Source: Zonotrichia leucophrys gambelii (Eukaryota > Chordata > Aves > Passeriformes > Passerellidae). From it: 64,000 nucleotides of DNA. This document shows positions 62,181 through 64,000 of the stretch, in pieces. Every line of letters starts with the position of its first letter. Position 1 is the stretch's first letter. Position numbers and translations under genes: made by a program. The stretch is from contig NC_088188.1 in NCBI RefSeq assembly GCF_028769735.1, forward strand, positions 3,805,001 through 3,869,000, in the 5' to 3' direction. The notes beneath the pieces are model-generated. The model saw nothing but the letters and a program-made list of their open reading frames with translations. It was not told where the DNA came from and ran no database searches.

Positions 62181-64000
62181 AAAACCTCCCCACTGCAGCA
62201 AGGAAAGCAGAAGCTTCACACAAGTTCCACACAAGGCAAATCTTCCCTGAGTCACCTGCAAACATTTGTTGTGTTTTAGTTTCCATCTGACAGCTCTGCC
62301 TCATGCCATGGCTTTCCAAGGAAGCACTTACAGAATCAAACCAAATTTTTAGAGAAGTAGGATTTAAGAAATGCCATCTCCTATGAGATTTGGCATTCTC
62401 CTTAACACAGCTGTTACTGAATACTACAAGACTAAGCTCTACAAACCCACATGGTTGTACAAAAAATCCTCCAAACAGGAAAAAAAAAAAGGCTCCAAAT
62501 TCAGAATCCAAAAGCTATTTATCTCTAAGTTCCATAGCAAAACTGAAAGGTCAAGTCATTATAGTGGCCACAGTTGTGGCAATTATTATCTGTAGGGTGT
62601 AAATTTCCATCAGACTTCAGTATCCTTTTATTTTTTTGCAAACAGAAAAAAATAAAACTCTGCAGCCATAGAGCTACAGGTAAATAAAATCCTCTGCCTT
62701 TTGCTTTGTTAACAAAACACTACCATGCCTTAAGGATGTTGTCTGGGGTTTTGCCCCCACAAAAATTTAATTGCCTAATCTTTCTTATCCAATCAGCACA
62801 GTGTCCCAGTACTTTGCTTATCAGCTGCTTATTCCCAGAAACCTGCCCTGCCCTGATCCTCTCACTGCTGCTCCCCAAGTCACCTGCCAAAGCAGCTACT
62901 TGTGTGGCCATGCCCCGAGTGGAGAGGGAGCAAAATCACCTGGAAAGGAAAGGCAAGGGAAAGGGGGAGGTATGTTATTGCATTACTTTCCCCTCCCTGC
63001 AGAAAACAATGGCTGATTTGCCTTATAAGACAAAATTGACAACGCTCCTGCCTAAAAATATTCCAGAAAGCCTTCAGAAATGACCAAACACATTCCAGCT
63101 GAAGCTTGTCCTAATCCTCACTTCCATTGCTCCAGGTAGATACAGGCTGGTTCCAGAGCCTCCTAAAGTGCTCTGAGTTGCACCAATTTCCTCTTCAAGT
63201 CCTTTGTACCAACTGATATGTTCTGAAACACATCCATTTCTGTCACAGTACAGGTATTTAAAAGCCCTCCATCAACCTATTTTTACTCACAGCCCTTGCC
63301 CTCTTTCTCCCTTTCACACACACACACACACTCTCAGAATAAGCAGGGAAAGCTTCCTGTTTTAATGCACACTTCCATCAGGAGCAAACAAGAGGTGTGA
63401 AAGGAAATTAGGCATGCAAGTCAGCTCATTCACAAATGAAGTGCCTATTCATTTGCAGGAGCACTGGAAGGCCCTGCCAAATAACAGGAGTGAGCAGCAG
63501 TGCTTTTCCAGCAGCCTGGAAACAACTGGAGCAGGTAGAACACAGACACCTCCATTTCTCTGAGAAGCCATTTCAGGATCAGCTCCTCCTGGCTGCTGCT
63601 CCCAGTTCCCAAGCACAAGGCAGACATCAGCATCAGCACCAACACTACAGCATCAATGACAAATAATAAACTTACAGGGCCACTGTGGGTACTGATTGTT
63701 TGGGAGGAGTTTTTATGTGCCAGAGAGCCTTGCTGTGCTGGGTGGGAAAGCACAGAGAGGCTGTGCTGTTATCCCAGGGCATGCAGCAGGGCTGAAGAAT
63801 GGACCTGCAATGGACCCTGTGCATTCCTTGTGTGCCTGCTGAAGGACCCTGACATGACTGAGCCCCCCTCTCTCCTTTTAACCCTTGCTGTCCTTGCCAG
63901 GGTGCAGCAGCTGAAGAGCACAGAGATTTCTGCAGCAGGATCTGCCCCTGTGGGCTCTGGGCTAATACAAACAGCAACACTCCATGGCAGTGCCCAAAAC
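62181..64000. other. Intronic DNA to the right edge
   Basis: Unique sequence with a small CA microsatellite (63315-63331). No first exon of SPNS2 and no CpG island were seen. Confidence 0.55.
63315..63331. repeat. Short CA microsatellite
   Basis: Eight CA units and one C. It is short and probably of low variability. Confidence 0.9.

Larger units (their letters stand above)
43201..64000 (-). other. SPNS2: SPNS2 intron before the 66-bp exon (right end outside the window)
   Basis: The acceptor is at 43201-43202 (tgtag). The preceding exon should end with the first G of a Gly codon after a segment like LNYLDRYTVA. Nothing like that, and no CpG-island first exon, was seen up to 64000, so this intron is probably longer than 20.8 kb. 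It holds CR1 fragments and two minisatellites. Confidence 0.75.

Overview
This window looks like nuclear DNA from a bird, most likely a songbird. About ten CR1 (chicken repeat 1) LINE fragments are scattered on both strands, there is one avian-type endogenous retroviral LTR, CpG is scarce outside a few pockets, and no mammalian SINEs are visible. The only gene I can support is SPNS2 (spinster homolog 2, the major-facilitator sphingosine-1-phosphate exporter) on the minus strand. Almost everything else is intron.

SPNS2 is represented by two consecutive internal coding exons. The 66-bp exon at 43135-43200 encodes the end of the first membrane segment region and the following loop. The 137-bp exon at 17415-17551 encodes the next membrane segment, the MFS signature loop and the following segment. 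Their splice phases fit exactly: G from one exon plus TT from the next gives Val. Both exons have AG acceptors and gtaaga donors. The intron between them is 25,583 bp. Exon 1 (N-terminus and start) must lie to the right of the window, and the rest of the transporter to the left of position 1; neither was found here.

Region by region: 1-17414 is the intron after the 137-bp exon. It holds an old CR1 (3190-3505), a CR1 tail (9790-9870), and an LTR (about 13055-14770) that has been swollen by an 18-bp G-rich minisatellite of roughly 80 copies. 17552-43134 is the large intron, with CR1 pieces near 23.0, 23.7-24.5 and 34.5 kb, an AT microsatellite, a perfect 19-bp hairpin and a roughly 98-bp dispersed repeat pair. 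43201-64000 is the upstream intron, with five CR1 pieces, a 16-bp minisatellite (55526-56217) that abuts a CR1 3' end, and a 54/63-bp minisatellite (58775-59183).

The very long open frames in the window (up to 546 codons) fall in the minisatellites and result from stop-free repeat units. I found no operon, RNA gene, CRISPR array or undescribed gene system. The most interesting material is repeat biology: one minisatellite array that grew inside an LTR, one that appears to have grown at a CR1 end, and an early-stage tandem expansion inside another CR1.
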